From positions 29,807,971 to 29,871,970 of the forward strand of contig NC_003070.9 of NCBI RefSeq assembly GCF_000001735.4: 64,000 bases of DNA. Reading direction: 5' to 3'. The stretch is from Arabidopsis thaliana. Lineage: Eukaryota; Streptophyta; Magnoliopsida; Brassicales; Brassicaceae. Each line of letters opens with the position of its first letter. Position 1 is the first letter of the stretch. The position numbers were made by a program, and so were the translations under genes. Under the pieces are notes generated by a model. That model was given only the letters and a program-made list of their open reading frames with translations, was not told where the DNA came from and ran no database searches. Shown here one piece after another: positions 11,206-25,747 of the stretch.

Positions 11206-14200
11206 TCATGGTGGGCTCGGGGATTGTCCACGTCCACCACGTGGGGCTCGACCACCACGAGGCAACAATCGGCCTCCTCCTCGAAGGTTTACAGTTCGAC
11301 CACGAGCTCCTCTGGTGGCTGGATTAGGAGCTCGACTTACTACTATATTGGCTATTCTTTCTCGTCTTTTCATCTGTGCTCTATCAGCTAGTGTCACAAT
11401 AGTTGAACTTCCACCACCTGGTGACGGTGCTCTTTTTGGATCTTCTGTTTCTGGAGCTCCGCTTGAAGTAATAGCAGAAGCTAGAGTAGAGGAAGTTGTT
11501 GGAGCGGTAGAAACAGGGGAGGTTGTAGCTGCTGAGGTCTCTGGCTTGATGTCAGTTTCTGGTGCTTCTTGTTGATCATTAGCATTGTTAGGTATATCAG
11601 CGGCTTCTTCAGCTGCATCACCTCCTTCGTCGGTCTTATCATCTTCAACCGGCGTCTCAATGGTTGTTTCAGCTTCCTCCATTGCTGTCTCCATCCTAGA
11701 AGGTGACTGTGTGGGTGTAGCTAGCGTCTCAGGTTGCACTTCTTCTTTCTCTGGGCTCCTCATCATGCTTGCTACATCTGTACCCTCTTCCAGATCTTCA
11801 AGTGTATCTAGATCGAGCTCTCCTTCTTCCTTATCGGATTCCATATCTGTAAGAGGCTCTTGGTTTTCTTCTTCGGTCTGATCCCTAGACTCTTCTTCGG
11901 TAGGAATGGTTTCTGTCTCAGTTGGACTTTCTTCCACTGGTTCATCAGCTTCATTGTCTTGTTGTGCTTCCACATATTCCTCTGTTTTCTCCTCTGCATT
12001 CTCGGCTTCTGTTTCTTCATTGTCACCATCAGTTGTAGTTGTAGCATCCATCAATTCGTCTATGGCTGGCTCTTTTGCAAGGTTTTCACCTTCGGAAGTA
12101 TCAGGATGAGACTCAGATCCTTTTGCCTTCTTCGATGCAGGAGGTGCAATCTCAGAACTGGTTTCCCCTTGAGTCAGACTATCTTGTTGTGGCTCAGAAA
12201 CCAACGAATCAGCCTGGCGTTTACGGACAAGTGTTTGAACAGGCCGTACAGATGTAGTCACTTGGCTCTCTGGTTCATGGGCTGCAGGCTGTTTTCCTTC
12301 ATCACCAGTTCCCTCAGCTTCTGGCATATCAACATCAACTTTGGGAGATTCCTCAGGTTTGACAAGTTGGGGACGAACAATCCTCCTACCACTTGGTCTA
12401 CGGAACTCAGTGCTTGGTTTCTGTGAAATCAATCTCTTCTCTTTGTTGTCTGACGCTACTTTGGGTAGCTGCTGGGTAGTTGCCACCGGAGATTTTATTA
12501 AAGGTGTTGAAGAAGGGACTCTCGTCATGGTTGAAGGCTCAGCTGCGCCAAAGATTAATTTGTCACTTTAGACTGGGGTAAAAAAAAATCACAATTTGGT
12601 AGGTTTTTGGGTTTGCTTTTTAGATTACCAGCAGGAATGCCAGAGGAAGGTTCAGTCACCATATCAGTAGGCTTAGTGCTGACTTGAGAATTGCTGGCAA
12701 TAGAACGAGCCACACGTTCAAAGTACTCTACAGCTGACACGTAAGCAGCGGCTTGGTCATTCAGTATGCTTCCAGATAGAACCTGGACAGCTGAAGTACC
12801 CTACAAAAAACATTTAGAGTTTAGAACATACCGGTAAAATAATCATAAAATTATAGAAAACACACATTTACATCCAAATGATATAAAACTTGATACCTCA
12901 GGGAGATTGCCATCCGCGTGCTTCAATTTTTCCAGTTCTTCAGAGAGATGGGTCAATGCTGTCTGATACCTCTCGAGCTTAGCAAGCTCTTCGTCCACTT
13001 TTGTTTTCTCCTGAGAAACAGATGATAGGGAACGTATGACTATACAAGGTATAGGGTGAAGGTTTTCAAAGTGGAGATTCTGCAGTATAAAGTTTGAACC
13101 TTTTTAATTTTGGTCAAGGAGTCTCCAACTTCCTTCTCAACAGACTTGCGTTCTGATCTCTCTTTAGTTAACTCCTCATCCTTTTTCTTCAAATCTTCGG
13201 TTTTTTTCCTTACCTCGTCTTTCAGTTGATGAACATACTTATCCAAAATCTGCAGTAAAATTTCACGTATGGGTTTAAGAAACTCACAGAAAGCAGAAAT
13301 GAGAGAGCCACAATTAAAAAAAGATTTTTAATACCTGAATTCTTTTTTCTTTTTCCTCTCTCTCCTTAACGGACTGCTCCACCACAGCATCTGTTGTTGT
13401 TCTCTTTCCAGCTTTTGGCAGCAATAGAAAACATGAGCAAATAGATACCAACATAACCTTATCCAACCGGATTAAAAATAAAATAGTTACCCTCTTCTTT
13501 GGCTTCTTCCAACTGTTTAGCGAGTGACTGGTTTTGTTTGCTCAATTCATCCTTCTCTTTTTCGTATTTTCTCTTCATGACATAATAAAACTCGCTATGT
13601 TAAAGGCAAAACATCTAGAAGAAGTCGTTAAACAAAAATTAATGAATTCGAACCTTGGTCATATTCAGAGTATAGTGAATTTTCTTGTTCTTCTCTAACT
13701 CTTGTTTCTGCTTATTGAACTCTGACTGCATAGTAGCCTACAATAAGTAACAGAGACAGATGAATATATCTACATAGGATAGTACTTCTTCAACATGTAA
13801 AAGCTAAAATGAACTCAGCGAGATAGTTCTCAATTCTCATTCTACCTGTGCTTGCTGAGCATCATCTAGCCTCTTCTCCCTCTCACTCAGATCTTTTTTG
13901 CAGTTAGTTAGCTCCTTCTCCAAAAGAGATATCTTATTCTGCTTCTCTAACAGAACTTTCTTACAATCTTCAGCATGAGCATCTTTTGCTTTCAGTTTCT
14001 CCTAAAAACCATATCATGGCGTCACAATTGATATAAGAACTTAGAGGAAAAGCAGGGCTAAAGACCAGTGGGACGCCCAGAATTCAAATTCAACAAATTA
14101 TCGAAACCAAAATGACACAATATTAACAAATATCACTAAGACTTCACCAAAAATTCTCATCAGCAAAATTGAGAATTACCGTACACTAGAATTCTATATG

Positions 14201-17200
14201 CGATTAATGATCAATAATGCAACTGTGGAAATCAACATATAGTTGGGGTGTTCCAGCGAGATGGAGGAAATTTAAAGAGTAGGTTACAAGATAGGGAGTA
14301 GTCCCAAACTAGGAGACAAAGAGGCTCTCTCAAAGGGCATCCCACACATGGTTCATTGACCATCCCAATATCAAATAGATAAAGCACCTTATGTTCTTTA
14401 ACCAGTAGGGATCAAGGAGCAAGAACTAACCACCTTCAGCAGACATGGTATCATCTCCATTAACATTGTAACTAATTTCACGACAACAAATATAGTGAAA
14501 GGGTAGGGATATCATATCCATGCACACCCTTGGAAAACACCCACTATTGCAGAAATTTAGACAACGTCATATTATCTTTATAAGCATACCTCTAATTGCC
14601 GCACTTCATCTTTGAGGCGGTTGTAGTCAGCAATATCAATGTTTCTGTATGTCTCCCGCAACTTCACAAAGCATCAAGTAATTGTAAGTATGAACCAGTA
14701 ACAAAAAGTAATTGTAAGTATGAGCCCATACATATATGACGTACCTCATCAACCCTCTTTTTGTGAAGATCTGTCTCCATCCTTAGCTTTTCCATCTCTT
14801 TCATACACAAGTCCAACTCTGTTTGCTTTGTCTTTAATAGATTTTCGAAATTTTCAGATTCCATCCTAGCCTTTTGAGCTACCTCACGCATTTCCTGATG
14901 TTTTAAATTTTTTATCAGCTTTCTCTAAGACAGCTAACAAAATCAGGTGGTGTAATGTGGTTTGGTCATTTGAGAGACATAAAGAAAGGTTCCATACAAA
15001 CCTGACACTTCTCAAAATTGTGTTTGTTTTCCTCCCTGAGTTGCATGTTGCTTTCACGGAGCAAGTTCATCTCACTAACCTGCAAGGAGAATTTAAAGTC
15101 AGCAAATGAAAATTGTTTCAACCCAACCAATACAAAGACTAATTAGATCATTAGTTCATATGTTATCAGATATCGAATCACCCAACTTTACCTGAAGCTG
15201 AAGAGATTTGATTCCATCGTCGGTCAATAATGAGGCTCTCGTACTGGCGCGCTCAGCAGTAAGTGAACCCCGGGCAGATTCTGCCATCTTCAATGCACTC
15301 TCAAGCTAGACAAACAAATTGCAAAAAAAAAAATCATACCGCAGCCACAACTCTGAATAATAGAGGAGGTTTTCGCTTTGCATGTGTGTATTGAGAAAGG
15401 TTGTCGCTTAAAAGGGATGTCGTAGCAAATTAGGCATAAGAGAGGAGACAACAACTCACTTGCGACTGCAACCGAAGTTTCTCCTGTCTCATTAGTGAGA
15501 TCTCTGTTTCAGCCTGTCAAAAAGGATGCACATGACTTAGATAACCCCACAGTACAAAGAAGGGGCATAAAGAAAGGAAAAGCAATCCTGCAAAGGAAGT
15601 TCTCTTACTATTTCCTTGGTTCTGCGTAGATAATGAACTACTCTTTGCAAACCCGAATCTTCAAGGTGATCCGAGTCAGTGCTTCCAGATGATATTGTGC
15701 CAGAACGGCTGTTCTTCTCAGCCGAGTTAAGATGCTTAGCTTCAAGTCTGCTATGGAGTAATTTGTTCTGATGTAGAGATCAATTAAGATACGTGAGTAC
15801 TTGTAACATGACCATGAATTAAAGTCTACACAAATTCACATGGAGGATTAAGCATTATTGACCCATAAAGAATTGGAAAAAGACTATCGTCAAAGACTAT
15901 CCTGAACACACTAAATAATAAGGCTGCTCAAATAAAAGCTACAACGTAAGAGATCAGAGAGCAGTGGCCACCTGTTCATTAAGTTCATGATACTTTTTCT
16001 CAGCCAGATTCTTTTGCTGCTCTAGCATCAATTTCTCTTCACTCCACTTGGCATTAAGCTCAGACTGATAAACACCAAGAAAATAGAAATTGATGTTTCA
16101 CGAATCAACTATAATTGTAGGAAGAATTGAATCACAAAAAGTTGTGTACAAGTAGAAGTTACATTTTCAATTCCCCGTGCATCAGCCAATTTACGTAGTT
16201 CAGATGCCTCCTCTTGAAGGGCTGCTAAGGCTTGTGATGTTTTCGTAAGCTCCTGAATAGTTTCAGACAGCAGAATAACCTGCACTCCAAAAAGAAGTAG
16301 GAAACAAAAAGAGTGATAGTTGTAATATCTATGGAAAGAGAGAAGAACAGAATTAGCTGATGGCAGTAAGACCTTAAGTTATGAAAAACCTAACAATGAT
16401 TTAATGTAATGTAAAACACAATTCAGAAAATATTTGAAGATATCCTCGGATATATGACAAAGGTGCAGTAAAATAGAGTATTCAGAAAACAACAGTTTCA
16501 TGAAATGGATCAACAGGATGGGTAATAAAATCTAGTCAGTTTCTAGCATCATATAATAAAAACCAACGTCAACGTGAATATGCATGATGGTCAAAATGTT
16601 TCTTGAAATAGAGAGCTTTAACCAACCTGTCTTTCATAATTTCTCTGAGCAACACGCCATTTCTCATGTTCAGTCTCCAGGTCATTCTTCAAAGTGGACA
16701 TTTGGATATTCATTGCTTCAATTTGGGACCTGCAGTCAATTGCAAAATATCAATTAAGGGACAAACATGTGTTTGTCCACGAGAAAGAAAAAAAGATACT
16801 TCTGTTACATGATAGAACATTTACTTTTTAACTAAGTTTTCTTCTCTCAGACTTGCAATTTCAGCCGATGCTGATAGAAGAGCATCTTCTTTTCCTGCAG
16901 CAGCAGTGGCTAGTTGCTCGGATTTCTGAATACAGTCGTTTTCAAGTTCTGACACCCTCTCCCTAAGAGAAACAAGTTCTGCTTCCAATGATCGTTGTCT
17001 CTTTTCAGCCTACAAACAGCCATCAGATTTAAAATATAAACCAACAGCAGATCTAGTTCTATCACAGTGGACATAGCAGCATATCCAGATGTGATCATTG
17101 TTTCATCCAAACATAATCACAAATACCTCAAGTCTGAAGTTCTCATGAGCAGACTCCATCTGCTTTAATGCAGTTTCATTCACCTGAGCTATACTCTTGT

Positions 17201-20200
17201 ACTGCATGATGGTTCACAAGGTCAATTAATAGTCATGTTGAAATCGAAACTAACTTAGCCAATTCAGGAAGTACCTGGAGCATGTGGCTTTTACTAGATT
17301 CTACTTCTCCCCTCAATTTTTCAATTTCTTCCTTTGCGGTACGCAGTTCGATGGACATCTAGAGTAAATAATCACCACAGCAAAAAAAAAGATTAACAGA
17401 CTACCTTACACAACCAAATATTGGATTGCCATATAGCAACAAGTAAAAGGTAACTCAAACAATAGCTTATGCGAAAGCCTTAACTCTACATGATCAAATT
17501 CAACTAACTCAGTAATACGTACTGCAGATCCTATCCTAAATCCTGCCTGAATCTTATGTACAACATCCAGAATAATAACAAGAGCAGCCTTTTACAGATA
17601 GATTGCAACCAGGAAATTTCAAACAATACCATAATTACGGAACTTAAATCCCCATGTCAGAATTTAAAATTGCGGGAAAAAAAAATGAAGGACTTCACTG
17701 ACCTCCTTATCCGAAAGAGAGACAATTCCACCACTATCCATATCAAGAGTCTAAAAGTGAAAAAATGAAAATCGTTACAAACTCGCAATAGCAAATTCCA
17801 TCCAGGACTTTGCTGTTAGAAGTAAACACCACAATTCAATGATTAGAAAAATCAAAACATTTACCTTAGGATCTGAAGATCGTATCTTCTTCTCCAAATC
17901 AGAAAGTCTAGCCTAATTTTACACATGTAAAGTAATAGTCAATAATAGTAAACAGGCAAAAATGATCATATGCCAATATGTGAATGGACGGCAAACAGCT
18001 GAAAAATCTAGTGGATTGACGATGTAGTGATTTTCCAGAAATTGGTTTGGGCCTATTCACAAGTCGTAAAACCAATTGCCAAACCACATGCAAAGACTCA
18101 CTTCGCAAAAGTAGCACCAGAAAATGGGAATTTAATGTCGACCTGGGAAAGCAATTAGGGTATGCAACCTAGGAGACGGACAGAGTAAACACTGAAAGAT
18201 GCTGGTGATGCGCACCACCTCGATGCAGTATGGAATTGGTTCATGTATTCATGGTCTAAGTTATTAAGAAAGGTAAAATAGACTTGAAACAGTACCTCAG
18301 CGACAGAAGCCCTGGACTCTGCCACTGAGACAGCCTTCAAGGCATTAGCCAATTCTTTTCCCATTTCTTCTACCTGCATTACAGCATTGTTCAAAGTTTG
18401 ATTCCGGTCCGAAGTAAAATCCCGTGCATTGCTCCTTTCTTCTTGCAATTCTTTTTTGGCTTCAGCCCATTCTCTCTGTGACAACCCATCCAACACATCG
18501 GTTAACTTCTACTCTTCTTACATAATAATTTTGAAAGACTTATCAAATATTATATAGACCTGAAGTTGCTTAATATGCTCCTCTTGTTTCCTTCTCTCGG
18601 CAGCTCTTGTTTCCTGAGTATTTTGATAAAGTTATAACATTTTTAATCGGTATTGCAGAATAGAATTAGTAAACTAATATCAAAGGTCGTTTTCTTACCT
18701 CACGAACTTCCTCTGTACTTTGTACAGTATCCAAGGTAGCCTGCAGAACAACAGGTCAGCAAAAAAAAAAAGAGTACGCACAGCTTAAGATCAAATTGCA
18801 CTCCTCTCATGTTTCCAACCTGAAGACGGTAAACTCTTTGAGATAGAGCAGAGACTTCATCAGACGCTCTTTTTTCAGCATTTGATAACAGCTCTTTTTC
18901 TTGTTTTAGAACTGAGACCTATAGATGACTGTTAGTATTAAAGCAAAAAAAATCATAAACTTAACGGGTGATGGTATACTACCTCCATAGATAATTTTCT
19001 GGAGATCTCTTCCGCTGCGTGCAGAGACTCGGAGCTCTCGCGCAATTTCCTCTGGTGGTCAATGATTAGCTGTGAGAACTCTATGTTTCTTGCCAAAACG
19101 CTATTCATTTCTTCTCTCTAAGATAAACAGAGATAAGGTGAAAATTTTGAAGAAACCACAAGCTTCTGATGATATGAATTTGTGATAAAAATCACCTTGC
19201 GTTCAGATTCTTTCATGATGCCCTCTAATTTTTCCCTAGCAAAATTTGCCTCCATCGCCAACTTATCCCGTTCAGACCTTATTGCAATTACTTCACTCCT
19301 AAAAATCCAAAGGGGAAAGATGAAAACAACGCAGTTTATAATGTTCAGTAAAATAAATTTACAGGAAACAATGACAAAAATCAATAACTACAGTTTACGT
19401 TTCATGGATATGCTGCATAAGATACAATCCAGTTTTTCATGTTGTTTCTCTATGTATCAAGACGTACGATTATAACTTCTATAGGACATCGACACTGGGA
19501 TTGCAAACACATAAGCTCAGATTAGTATTTTCAGCAATCCACCTGCATCTGCAAACACGTTTCACACTAGATACTACGCTTTCCACACTTTATTTCCTTC
19601 GCTAGTATAGTCTGGGTCCTAGCTCTCAACTTGACTATCCAACTAGAAAATGTGTTACATACCCAGAGGTACCCTAGTTTATCAAACAAAACTTTTTGCA
19701 CAAAAATAATCACTTGCCCAGTAAGAAATGAAAGACAAAAGACAAGAGGATGATAAATATACCTAGCCTTCGCAAAATCTTCTTCGAGAATCCGGATGCG
19801 TTCAAAAGCTTTTTCTTGGGCTCTTTTAGTAGCTTCCTGGAACAAGCAATTCAGCCAATAAGGTGAGTTCCAAACAACAAATTTGATACCCTAGAAAAGT
19901 GGACAACAAAGAAGAGAATAGAATGATTTAGCAATCTGTCATACCTCTGAATCCTCAAGCAGATGTAAGAAGTTCTTCCTTCCTGGCACTACAGCTACAA
20001 GAATACATCTCTGTCACCCATTCGAAAAGCTAGAGTGCCACTGAGACTATGATTCAATTTTATGAGCAAAGCATGTAACAGCCTGCAAACCTCTTTACTT
20101 TAAGGAAACAAGATGAGATTTCCAGGAAAGTGGATTATGCTTGAAAAGCCAGAATACACTTCAAAATTTGTGCGTACAGCATTAATTTTCATTACTGACA

Positions 20201-23200
20201 ATTGAGATATACGAAAATAAGACCAAACTTTGGTAGCTGTTCCAAATATAGATTTCGTTTGAATTTGAGAACAGCACTAAACCTTGATGACATTTGGGGT
20301 AAAATTTTGAAAAGAACTGGTTCTAAGATAAAACTGAAACATCATTTAATTCAATTAAACTTAGCCATGAGGTCAATAATAGAGGGTATCTAAGAACACA
20401 TAGTGCAGTAAACTCGTAATAATGCATAGAAGTAGAACCTGGAGACAAATCTGAAGAACGAGAATCAGATGAATGAAGTTTCTGTTCCTCTTCATATAAC
20501 CGCTTATACATTGCAACCTGAAAAGGACGAAAAATGTACAAAATAAATAAACCGTTGAAAAGAAACCCAACATCAATTTACCAAGTGCTGCGATAGAGAA
20601 AAGATTTGGAGGGTGGAAATACTTACAGATGTGTGCAGGGATTCAATCATTTGTCCCTGCTCTTCAGCTCTTTTTAGCACGGTAGCTACCTTGGCAGAAG
20701 CTTCATCAGTCTTATTCTTCAGGTCTACCTCAAACGTTTCCTGACGTTACACAAATTCTTTTAAAACTTCACACCCTACCAAAGAAACTATGCATGCAAA
20801 ATCCTTCATACCTTCAGCTCTGTTTCCCTACTTTCAATCTGCTCTGAAAGACTACGAACAAGGTTTCTCAGCTTAACATTCTGCTCAACTAGTCCATTTA
20901 TATCTTTGAACTTTAGCTGAAATTCATCCCAACATGAGGACAAGCATTAGTCATCCACAATTTATTTTACAAAATAAAATCTAACACAAAACATGACGTC
21001 GAGATAAAGAAACAAACTTACAAGATGCTCAGAAATGATTTTATCAGCTTCAGATTCCATTTCCATCTCCACATCAGAGAGCAGAGGATAATCATCTTCA
21101 TCATCATCCCTGGCAGCTCCACATCGAAGTTGGACGTCACGACATTCCTTCAGTAGTATCGTAACCTAAATAGTAGAAACAAACACAGTATCAATCGATT
21201 GGGCAACAACCAGGCATACATTAGTGAGACAAAGTCTCAACAATTAACATTGCAAGTTAAGGTAATCAAGAAACTGAAGACCACAACAAACATGGTGAAC
21301 ACTGAACAGCGAAGAATAGATCATCAAATTACCTGTTTCTGTAGGTCAGATATATCTTTCTGCAATAGTGTGTTTTCACGTTCCCGTCTCCTCAAGTCAG
21401 CCTATCAATAAGATAAATGTATAAGAACAGCACAAGAACGCATCTTGAACAACCACTATAACAATATCAGGTACCTTTAGCTCCATAATGAACTTCTCCA
21501 TATTTGATTGTTCAGATACAGAATCCTGGAGTTTTTGATTAACTAGACAATAAGCTTCAACCACCCTCTCATACTCCCCTGGGAACAAAAACAGATTTAA
21601 GCGTGTCTCCAACAAGATACAAATATATTACTAGTGAAAGAAATCTTTGGGAGCGTAAAACATATGGCTCCAGAAGCACAGAAGTAGATCATACCTCTTT
21701 CTTCTTGGATAAATCCGGCTTTCTCTTCTAATTCGGATAACACCTACAAAGCAGGATACCAAGAGTAAGTTAACAGGAGAAGAAAAATATTATTCTCAAG
21801 TCATTAGTGAACTGCAGTTGAAAAATCACTAGTGAAACATAGAGAATATAGACAAAACAAAAGTGGAAAAGATTGGAAATCTAAATTTTAAACAAAGACC
21901 TGGTAATAACAAGTTAAATAGATCATACCCGTTGAAGTATCATCTCAGCTTCCTTTCTACCTAATTGCTCATGCCTCATGGCATCAACAGCCTCCTGATA
22001 CTTCTCATAAATTTTGGCCAGCTGCAAGATAAAAAGAGTGATATATACACCACAAACAGAGTTGAAACACTGTAAACTGGAAGTGTATACTAAGACTAAA
22101 ACTCACACTCCATCCATCACGTAAGAGTGAAGCTGCTAGTGCAGTTCCTGACACACCAGCAGGAACCTTAGAAATAACTGCTTGGCTTTCCTCTATCATG
22201 TTGCTGGTCCCAGAATTGTCAACCCGTCTGGACCAAAGGTATGTCAGTAGAAAGATGTGAGAATTTTATCTGATCCATGGACACTAGGACAATCAAGATA
22301 TTACAATATTTGAGTACAAGTTAAATCTACTTCGACAAATAAAATACTCTTCCAAATCACTTCACTGTACACCCCTAAAAAATCTTAAAAGTATGTAAAA
22401 TATCTAGCAACAACAAGGAATTAAAAAAAATTAGTGACTGCTATTTTTTAATTGTCAAAAGAGTTACATTTTGGTATGAGATAATCAACGTAGGTTCCAA
22501 ACAACAGAATTATATGTAATGTGGATCCCTTGAAGCACGCAATATTACTTATCCCCACTTTAACTCATTTTTTCTCATTTTGATAAGCAATTGTAGCAAT
22601 CCGAGGGGAAAGTATACAATAAAATAAAAAATGCATTAAATATGGTTCATGTTCTCAGAAAGCTGACATACCTTGTGAAATTGCTGAAAGGTATCAGATT
22701 TAGCTCATCTGTTTTCCTAGTTTTCTCAATTTCTGCTTCACACTTCTCAAGTTTTTGTTTAAGGTCTCCGTTCTCCTGATGTTGCAAAAACTAACTATCT
22801 CAATAGAAAATAAATTTCAAAATGCGTATCCCAGAAGGTAAAATGCACTGAAACCACTTCCCACAAAAATCAAAGAAAGAATTCTCAAAAAAAAAAAAAA
22901 AAAAAAAAAAAACTAGTATCTGAAAATATCTGAAAGCCGATAAAATCATAACTTAAAGAAAACAATCAAAGAATATCAAGGTATCATACTAGCAATTGGG
23001 TCGACACGCAACACCTTCAGTATATGTTGAAAAGGATGCTGAAAACAAGTTACCAGAGCTAAGCAATAATAATCGATAAAGCGATAAACTTAAGGGTCTC
23101 AGTACCTTCTCTAACAGCTGTTTTGTAGACACTTCTTTATCAAGTCTCTCCTTGTAACTACTCTCGACTTGGCTCAAGCGTGCCTGCAGTCATGATTTGA

Positions 23201-24839
23201 AACTCAAGAGGTTAACATGGTAACACAAAAGTTAGAACACTATCTTCTGATTTGTGATGGCAAACTTACCTCTAAGGCCTTAATAACACCCTCAAGTTCA
23301 CCAGCCTTTCTAGACCATTCCTCGGAACTTTCCTTGTACAGATCAACAAGCTTGTTCGCCTATATGACAGCTTGTGGGTTAGATTCGAAAAACAACACCT
23401 ATGAAGATCTATTTCGAAACTGTGAAATGCCTCAAATGACATACTTAGCTCTCCAGTCAGCTAAAAAGATGTAAAGAAGTTCAATGTTTGAAACCATTAC
23501 GATTTGAGAAACTCACAGTGAAAAGTTCAGCAGTGTATTGCTCTTCAGTGGTCGTTGCTGCATCTTTGCAAGAGCTGAGGTCCTTTGGATATGAAGAGTA
23601 CAAGTAAATCTCAGAGTCATAGAGCATAACACGATAAGATATGAGGAGATAAGTGTTACAAGCCATACATACCTCTTGTAATGAACCGATTTTCGTTTCG
23701 AGCTCCCTCAATCTTTCCTTATGCCAATTTAACGAACTAGAGCACTCAATATAATTTTTCTCAACCTGATAGAAGAAGGAATAAGGAGAAAAGAAAACAG
23801 AGAGACAAATATTAGAATAGAAATATGATATTGGCCTTACATCTACAAGCTTTGCTGACATTTCAGATTCAAGATCAGAATGCCTTCTACGGAGTTCAGC
23901 GTAACTGTCGACTTTGGCTGTCAACTCCTCATCTAGCCATTTGGCATGCCTTTCAGTGAGTTCTTTCTCCTGTTTCCATCAAAAACCATATGTCATAAAC
24001 AATGTAAAAGGATCAACATATTTTATTACATGACATCATACAAATTCAGGTATCAATAAAATCAATCAAAATCATGAGCAATCAAACATAAATCTTAAAA
24101 TGCAATCAATAATCTGACCTGAGATAACCGACTACACATAGCTTGAGAACGGGCCAATTCTGCGGTGGCTTCAGCTAGTCGGGCTTCCTTCTCCGAACTA
24201 GTATCCGTCAGCTTAACCTGAGAAATAGAACAAGAGTTAGGGTTACACATTTGAAAAATGCCTGTAACACATTATTAGTAACAAAAATAGGGAAACACTC
24301 ACAATTTTATCTAAGTAGCTCTTGATAGTGGAATTCTTCTCGCTAATCTCGGCATCTTTCTGCTCCAATAACTCCATCAGTTGCCTCTTAGACTTATGAA
24401 GCTCTGACATCTCCGTCGACATCCTCTCTACCTCTCCATCCTTCTCAATCTACATCAAAACCGGAAGATCCGTCAAATATTAGGGATTCCAAGAAAAAAA
24501 AAAAAACTGAAAAACCACACAAGGACGCACCGATTGCAAATGAAGCTGGTGCTTCTGCGCTTGAGACTGTGCAAGCTCAGCTAAACGATCATCGAAATCA
24601 GACTGAAGCTTCGCGTTCTGAGATTCAAGGGAAGAGAAATCCTGAGACAGCGAGAGGTACTTCTGCTCGAGAAGCGAACACGTCTGCTCCGCCGTGATGG
24701 AAGCAGCGTCAGCCTTGGCTCGAACACTATCCAGCTCGGCGTATATCTTTCGTATGTACTCGTCGGCTCTCTCCGCAACCACCGACGCGGCGTCGCTAGA
24801 TAGCCGCGCCAGCTCTTCGTCAGGCATAAACAAGGGCAT
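11206..24839 (-). CDS. NUA: NUA, TPR/Mlp1-like nuclear pore basket coiled-coil protein
   Basis: Plant homologue of vertebrate TPR and yeast Mlp1/Mlp2, at the inner face of the nuclear pore. NUCLEAR PORE ANCHOR is known for roles in mRNA export, SUMO homeostasis with ESD4, flowering time and docking of MAD proteins. The first exon is 24839-24531 (MPLFMPDEELARLSSDA...). Several dozen short exons follow, nearly all heptad-rich Glu/Lys/Leu/Gln coiled coil. Examples on the minus strand lie near 23924-23770, 18496-18300, 14891-14755 and 13246-13100. The last exon, 12542-11206, joins upstream through IPA|AEPSTMTRV. It encodes a long acidic tail (DNEETEAENAEEK, TEEESRDQTEEENQ) and ends in an Arg/Gly-rich stretch (RGARGRTVNLRGGG, RAPRGGRGQSPSPP). 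Total length should be about 2,100 residues. Internal exon borders were not all resolved. Confidence 0.93.
22887..22912. repeat. Poly(A) tract of about 26 bases in a NUA intron
   Basis: An uninterrupted A-run on the plus strand, so poly(U) in the NUA pre-mRNA, within an intron. It is likely length-variable. No target-site duplication or element body is visible beside it, so it is not called a retroelement tail. Confidence 0.7.
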
Positions 24840-25146
24840 TTTTTCGTACCCTAATTTCAGAAACAAACCGTGTTTATATACCTAACGGTGGATTCTCCGA
24901 CGAATTAGAGATGACGATTTGAATTTCTCCGGCGATTTTTGGAGAGAAACCCAGAACAAAGGAAGATGAAAAAGCGCTTCGGGAGGACGAAAAATTATGC
25001 TATGCCGGAGACAGAAAACCCCAGGCGTCAATTAAACGTCGTTGTTATGTTAGTTGGGCCGAATAGAGATATTAGGCCTCTTGTTGGGCTTCAACATATC
25101 TGATTAGGTTATGCTTTGAATGTTATTATGATTTAATTATTGTTCA
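24840..25146. promoter_or_regulatory. NUA upstream region with site II elements
   Basis: It contains agttgggccga (25052-25062), ggcctcttgttgggctt (25075-25091) and cccaggcgt (about 25020-25028). TGGGCC/Y motifs are TCP-binding site II elements typical of genes expressed in dividing cells. The same block order occurs again at 34480-34557 upstream of AtMC4. The first tRNA gene begins at 25147, so NUA and the tRNA are divergent over about 300 bases. Confidence 0.6.
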
Positions 25147-25218
25147 GCCGTCTTAGCTCAGTGGTAGAGCGCGTGGCTTTTAACCACGTGGCCGTGGGTT
25201 CGATCCCCACAGACGGCG
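25147..25218 (+). tRNA. tRNA-Lys (anticodon UUU), copy 1
   Basis: A 72-nt intronless tRNA gene. The acceptor stem GCCGTCT pairs with AGACGGC and is followed by discriminator G. The A box (TAGCTCAGTGGTAGAGC) and B box (GGTTCGATCCC) are both intact. The anticodon stem CGTGG/CCACG encloses the loop CTTTTAA, giving anticodon TTT (lysine). CCA is not encoded, as expected in a nuclear gene. Short T-runs for Pol III termination follow within 20 bases. Confidence 0.96.
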
Positions 25219-25747
25219 TTTTGATTTGTTTTTAAAATATATAGGAAAAATATTCTTTCTTTCTGTCAAAAAATAGGCAAAACTTAAAAATTCTTTTTAA
25301 TTCTTCATTTCTTATTCCCCAACATTGTGAGAAAAATGGTAAAGTGAACCTGCTGTCGACTTGATACTCATCGCAATAGGTTATTACTGATTAGTGTTCT
25401 TTTTTTTTTTTGACAATTTTTACTGATTAGTGTTCAAGATTTCATTTTTTTTTCGCTAAGAGTATAAATATCATTATATGAAAGTAGGTGTTACACAAAA
25501 GATAAGACCTAAAACACTGAACCTTGTAAAAAAAGAATAACTTAAGATTTCATTTGGCTTTGCTATAAAATCACTTAAGAAAAACATCCATTATAGGATC
25601 ACGATCCTGATGATATAGTTTCACTTGGCCTTACAAATCATCATCACTATGTAATTTTTGCTAACTTAGACTAATTATAGAAGAACCTTAAACACATGCG
25701 GATTAAAATTAAGTTTAATAATTAATTACGAAATGTTGTATCAGCTC
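25219..25747. other. Spacer between the two tRNA-Lys genes
   Basis: AT-rich, with no coding frame of note. A 14-base string, actgattagtgttc, occurs twice (about 25386 and 25422), flanking a T-run. Apart from that short direct repeat I see nothing. Confidence 0.5.

Noticed and set aside
11585..12426. Long plus-strand Ser- or Cys/Phe-rich frames over the NUA last exon
   Set aside because: Mirror images of the Glu/Asp-rich NUA tail; low-complexity acidic codons leave open antisense frames.
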